Below, piece after piece: positions 13,627 through 16,756 of a stretch of DNA of 16,756 nt (within the stretch, counting starts at the first letter, position 1; each line of letters begins with the position of its first letter). The notes beneath the pieces were generated by a model, which worked only from the letters and a program-made list of their open reading frames with translations, was not told the origin of the DNA and made no database searches. Made by a program: the position numbers and the translations under genes. The stretch comes from an uncultured Eubacteriales bacterium (lineage in GTDB: Bacteria; Bacillota; Clostridia; Peptostreptococcales; Anaerovoracaceae), in the NCBI GenBank assembly GCA_902765035.1, contig CACWYF010000005.1:1-16756 (forward strand), written 5' to 3'.

Positions 13627-14463
13627 TTATATCAGCTTGCGTCCGGCGACGTCGACGAAGACGTCCTCGAGTGTGGTCTGCCTTAGTGATGAGTCTGCCG
13701 GTGCTGTCTCAAGGTATCTGATCGCTTCTTCTCTGGTGGTGAAGTGAGTGCTCTTAAGGTCGCCGTCTCCTGTCTCGTCTACTGTGAATTCGCCGAGCTC
13801 CTGTATGAGGGCACGTGGTGAATCCAGTTTCTGGAGTCGGCCTCTGTTGATCATGGCCACTCTGTCGCAGAGGGCTTCCGCCTCCTCTATGTAGTGTGTG
13901 GTGAGGAGGATGGTCATGTTCTGACCGGATACCTGTCTCAAGAGGTTCCACATCTGTCGCCTCGAGAGTGCGTCCATGCCTGCGGTCGGCTCATCAAGGA
14001 GGAGTATCTCCGGCTCTATAAGAAGGGCGCGGCATATCATGAGCTTCCTCTTCATTCCGCCTGACAGGTGACGCACCACTCTTCTGTGGTAGTCTCCGAG
14101 CCCTGCGAACTCAAGAAGCTCGTCCGACCTCTTCTTTATCTCCTTTTTCGGCATAAAGTAAAGGCGCCCCTGATACTCCATGACTTCATCCATGGTCATA
14201 TCCTGGCGCATCGAATATTCCTGAGTGATGACAGCGAGCTTCCTCTTCTGCTCGGAAGCAGCTCTTGTCAGTTTCATCCCGTCTATATATATCTCGCCCG
14301 AAGTAGGAAGCAGGACAGTCGACAGCATGCTTATGGTCGTCGTTTTGCCTGCGCCGTTAGGTCCGAGCAGCCCAAAGAACTCGCCGGTCCCGATCTCGAA
14401 GGAGAGACCGTCGACAGCGGTAAAGTTACCGAATTTCTTGGTGAGTTCTTTCAGTTCTATCAT
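13627..14463 (-). CDS. ABC-2 transporter ATP-binding protein
   Basis: The 278-residue protein has all motifs of an active ABC ATPase. Walker A is LGPNGAGKTT (33-42), the Q-loop is in VITQEYSM (Gln80), the signature is LSGGM (132-136), Walker B plus Glu is LLLDEP (153-158), and the switch His is in TTHYIEE (His189). It looks like the DrrA/NodI-type family that drives ABC-2 permeases. The C-terminal region (about 220-278) has the TREEAIRYLE and TTLEDVFVDVAG patterns common in this class. It begins 3 bases after the stop of cbiL. The ribosome binding site (AAGGA about 13 bases upstream, inside the cbiL end) is distant, which favours coupled translation. The permease follows directly. Confidence 0.93.
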   Translation of the reverse strand: MIELKELTKKFGNFTAVDGLSFEIGTGEFFGLLGPNGAGKTTTISMLSTVLLPTSGEIYIDGMKLTRAASEQKRKLAVITQEYSMRQDMTMDEVMEYQGRLYFMPKKEIKKRSDELLEFAGLGDYHRRVVRHLSGGMKRKLMICRALLIEPEILLLDEPTAGMDALSRRQMWNLLRQVSGQNMTILLTTHYIEEAEALCDRVAMINRGRLQKLDSPRALIQELGEFTVDETGDGDLKSTHFTTREEAIRYLETAPADSSLRQTTLEDVFVDVAGRKLI

Positions 14464-14466
14464 GTT

Positions 14467-15156
14467 CTATTTATTTTCCTTAGCTATTATGAGCGAGAAG
14501 TATCCGGCTTCATCCGGTATCTCCTCAAGCGAGCGGTACACCTTCTCTGTCTCCATGCTGCAGTTCTCTACTGCCTGCGCATCGTATCCCGATCTTGCAA
14601 GCATTGCCTTGACCTGAGGCATTTTGCTTGCGGACTTCATGATGGCATAGTTGCCCGGCCACTCAAGTGTCCCTTCGGTGTTGTGAAGACCCGGTATTAC
14701 ATGCAGCGGCTCATTCCACTCTGTCAGGGATATTCCAAGCCTTGCAGCTGCTGCGCAGAAAGACGGGATGCCGCTGACGAGCTCTACTTCATAACCTTCA
14801 TCTTCCAGAATTTGCTGGATGTAGCTGAAAGTGCAGTAGATGGTGGAGTCTCCGAGAGTAAGGTATACGACGTTCTTGCCCTCATCGAGATACTTCTCTA
14901 TGGTGTCTGCAGCTTCCCTGTGGCTCTTTGCGATCAGCTCGCGGTCCCTGACCATCGGCATGTATATCGGGATCAGAGTCTTGTCTGCGAGCTCTGGTAC
15001 CGCTGCAGCTGCGATCTTGTATGCGACTGCGTCCTGCGGCACCTTGCCCGGAACCGCCATAACTTCATTTTCTCTGATAAGCCTGCAGGCCTTGAGTGTC
15101 ATCAGCTCGGGATCTCCCGGGCCTACGCCTACTCCGTATGCTTTTCCTCTTGCCAT
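14467..15156 (-). CDS. cbiL: Precorrin-2 / cobalt-factor-II C20-methyltransferase
   Basis: The 229-residue tetrapyrrole methyltransferase adds the C20 methyl group from SAM, the first committed step of the corrin path in either cobalamin route. It shows the SAM-binding start YGVGVGPGDPELMTLKA (7-23) and VVYLTLGDSTIYCTFSY, which matches the LGDP-type motif in the form used by CbiL/CobI. It also has the ELVSGIPSFCAAAARLGISL segment. These, and the length, distinguish CbiL from CobA, CbiF and CbiH. AAGGA lies 8 bases before the ATG. The gene follows cobA-hemD by 22 bases, so the pathway order is kept. Whether it acts on cobalt-factor II or precorrin-2 cannot be told by sequence alone. The anaerobic setting favours the former. 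Confidence 0.93.
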   Translation of the reverse strand: MARGKAYGVGVGPGDPELMTLKACRLIRENEVMAVPGKVPQDAVAYKIAAAAVPELADKTLIPIYMPMVRDRELIAKSHREAADTIEKYLDEGKNVVYLTLGDSTIYCTFSYIQQILEDEGYEVELVSGIPSFCAAAARLGISLTEWNEPLHVIPGLHNTEGTLEWPGNYAIMKSASKMPQVKAMLARSGYDAQAVENCSMETEKVYRSLEEIPDEAGYFSLIIAKENK

Positions 15157-15178
15157 TGTATTTGTCCTTTTCTGCCGG

Positions 15179-16714
15179 TTATTTTACAGCTTTGCTCACT
15201 TCTTCAAGTTTCGCGCAAAGCGATTCAAGTGTCGCCTCGTCGGAAACGCACACACCCATGCCGCAGCGTTTTGCCTCAGCCGCTGTCTGCTTTCCGATGC
15301 ACACGGCTCTCACCTTTCTGAAGTTCATGCCCTTATATGCATTTACAAAGCCTCTTACTGTCGATGCACTGGTGAAAAGCGCGAATGTATGAGGATCGTC
15401 GAATTCAGCATCTGCATCGAACCAGTCCTGGGCCACGTATTTCGTATCGTATGTGGTGACGTCATCAATGTGGACTCCCCTTACGCGCGAAAGCTCTTCG
15501 ATCAGCTCAGGGTTGCCGAGTCTTGCCCTCGGGATGAGGACTCTGTCGCCCTTCCTGAGTAGTACTGCGAGCTGTGCGCCAAGCGTCCTTCCGTCATATA
15601 CGGTCGGGATCATGTCCGGTCGGATGCCGTACTTGAGAAGCTCTCTCTCGGTCCCTTTTCCTATCGCAGCTATGCTGCAGTACGCCAGCATCCTGAGATC
15701 ATACTTCTCAAGCAGTCTGTCCATAAATACCCTGACGCCGCTCGGGCTGGTGAAAACGACCCATTCGTAGCCGCTCTTCCTGAGGCCCTTGATCGCTTCG
15801 TCGATGACCGGGTTCTCCTCCGCAGCCTCGATCCTGATGGTCGGGAGCTCTATCGCTTCAGCGCCCTTTTCTCTCAGCATCTTCGCAAGGCCTGAACTCA
15901 GTTCTCTCGGCCTCGTCACGACCGCCCTTACACCTGCAAGCGGCAGATCTTCAAGCCAGCTGAAGTCTTCAGACAGCGCCGCGACCTCACCGACAACTAT
16001 GACGGCAGGCATCACGACTTTGGCCTTCTTCGCAGCCTCAGCGAGCCCCTCAACAGTCGATGAGATTATCCTCTGCGCTGCCGTGGTACCCTTTTCGATG
16101 ACCGCAGCCGGTGTCTCCGGATCGATACCTCCGCCCATAAGGCCGTTCATCAGTACCGGAAGCGAAGATATTCCCATCAGGAATACTATCGTCCCGCCGG
16201 CTTCAGCGAGTGCGGCAAAATCTATGTCGTATGTGTGGTCCTTTCTCCTGTGACCGGTAACGACGTGCACGCTCGAGCAGTGATCTCTGTGAGTCACCGG
16301 TATCCCTGCATATGCAGGTACGGCAAAAGCGCTGGTGACACCCGGCACGACCTCGTAAGGTATCCCTTTTTTCTTAAGAAGCTCAAGCTCCTCACCGCCG
16401 CGTCCGAAGACGAACGGGTCACCGCCCTTGAGGCGGACCACCTTAAGACCCTGCTGAGCCTTCTCGAGCAGAAGCTTGTTTATATCGCTCTGCTTCATAG
16501 TATGAAGGCCGAATCTCTTGCCTACGTATATCTTCTCGGCTTCTTCAGGCATGAGCGAGAGGATGCTGCTGCCGACGAGTGCGTCATACACTACGACATC
16601 AGCCGCCTCTATGACGTCTCTGGCCTTCAGCGTCAGGAGCCTGTAGTCTCCCGGGCCTGCTCCGACAAGCCAGACTTTGCCTTTTCTGTTATGATTTGCT
16701 TTTTCCTTATCCAT
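15179..16714 (-). CDS. cobA-hemD: Fused uroporphyrinogen-III C-methyltransferase and uroporphyrinogen-III synthase
   Basis: The 511-residue protein is a fusion of two successive enzymes. Residues 11 to about 250 are CobA/SUMT. They carry GAGPGD (18-23), GGDPFVFGRGGEE (97-109), VPGVTSAFAVPAYAGIPVTHRD and GTTAAQR, and make precorrin-2 from uroporphyrinogen III. Residues about 255-505 are HemD, which cyclises hydroxymethylbilane. The HemD patterns seen are VTRPRELSSGLAKMLREKGA, WVVFTSPSGVRVF and FALFTSASTVRGF. This fusion is common in Clostridia. The chosen ATG (16712-16714) lies 18 bases after AAAGGA, which is long. The frame is open to the window edge without another ATG, GTG or TTG, so the start is likely but not certain. 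It is the first visible gene of the operon. A promoter or cobalamin riboswitch could lie beyond the edge. Confidence 0.95.
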   Translation of the reverse strand: MDKEKANHNRKGKVWLVGAGPGDYRLLTLKARDVIEAADVVVYDALVGSSILSLMPEEAEKIYVGKRFGLHTMKQSDINKLLLEKAQQGLKVVRLKGGDPFVFGRGGEELELLKKKGIPYEVVPGVTSAFAVPAYAGIPVTHRDHCSSVHVVTGHRRKDHTYDIDFAALAEAGGTIVFLMGISSLPVLMNGLMGGGIDPETPAAVIEKGTTAAQRIISSTVEGLAEAAKKAKVVMPAVIVVGEVAALSEDFSWLEDLPLAGVRAVVTRPRELSSGLAKMLREKGAEAIELPTIRIEAAEENPVIDEAIKGLRKSGYEWVVFTSPSGVRVFMDRLLEKYDLRMLAYCSIAAIGKGTERELLKYGIRPDMIPTVYDGRTLGAQLAVLLRKGDRVLIPRARLGNPELIEELSRVRGVHIDDVTTYDTKYVAQDWFDADAEFDDPHTFALFTSASTVRGFVNAYKGMNFRKVRAVCIGKQTAAEAKRCGMGVCVSDEATLESLCAKLEEVSKAVK

Positions 16715-16756
16715 GCGTAAGTACTGATGTTTCCTTTGCTCTTTTTCTTTTATTGT

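Noticed and set aside
14068..15321. Long plus-strand open frame of 417 codons
   Set aside because: It lies antisense to cbiL and the ABC ATPase, which have clear family motifs. Its translation is rich in Cys, Leu, His and Ser without any recognisable domain, as expected for a shadow frame.

Overview
The window reads as a fragment of a Gram-positive anaerobe of the Clostridia (Bacillota), probably an uncultured gut or rumen member. The grounds are strong GGAGG-type ribosome binding sites, a cobA-hemD fusion, a BspA-type leucine-rich repeat protein, the MoxR/DUF2201-VWA pair and a corrinoid methyltransferase cluster of acetogen type. This assignment is inference. Every recognisable full-length gene is on the minus strand, so transcription runs from the right edge to the left.

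Right part (16714 to 8555): a tightly packed probable operon. In transcription order it holds a cobA-hemD fusion (SAM:uroporphyrinogen-III methyltransferase plus uroporphyrinogen-III synthase), cbiL (precorrin-2 C20-methyltransferase), an ABC-2 exporter (ATPase, permease) with an exported membrane-anchored protein, a 123-bp palindromic element, a precorrin-2 dehydrogenase-like protein, a DUF2201/VWA protein and a MoxR-like AAA+ ATPase. It ends at a clear intrinsic terminator (8555-8594). This segment makes siroheme or early cobamide intermediates. The ABC and AAA/VWA modules have no proven link to that pathway beyond co-location.

Left part (8478 to the left edge): a corrinoid-dependent methyl-transfer cluster. 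After a promoter and a terminator-like leader hairpin come a UroD-fold (MtaA/CmuA-like) methyltransferase, a large inverted repeat, the corrinoid (B12-binding) protein, its ATP-dependent reductive activator (2Fe-2S plus ASKHA), a second UroD-fold methyltransferase, a cytoplasmic LRR/ankyrin-like protein, a shortened UroD-fold paralog without a full zinc site, a DUF1638 protein, and a fourth UroD-fold methyltransferase cut short near the left edge. None of the classic substrate methyltransferase families (MttB/MtgB, MtaB, MtmB) is present, so one of the UroD-fold proteins may act on the methyl donor. The donor cannot be named from sequence.

The first ~110 bases are anomalous. They encode part of a ricin-type lectin repeat on the plus strand, joined directly onto the 3' end of the last methyltransferase gene. 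This is either a rearrangement or an assembly chimera. Together the two halves make the cofactor and use it: tetrapyrrole and cobamide precursor synthesis next to a corrinoid methyltransferase system with its own reactivation protein.
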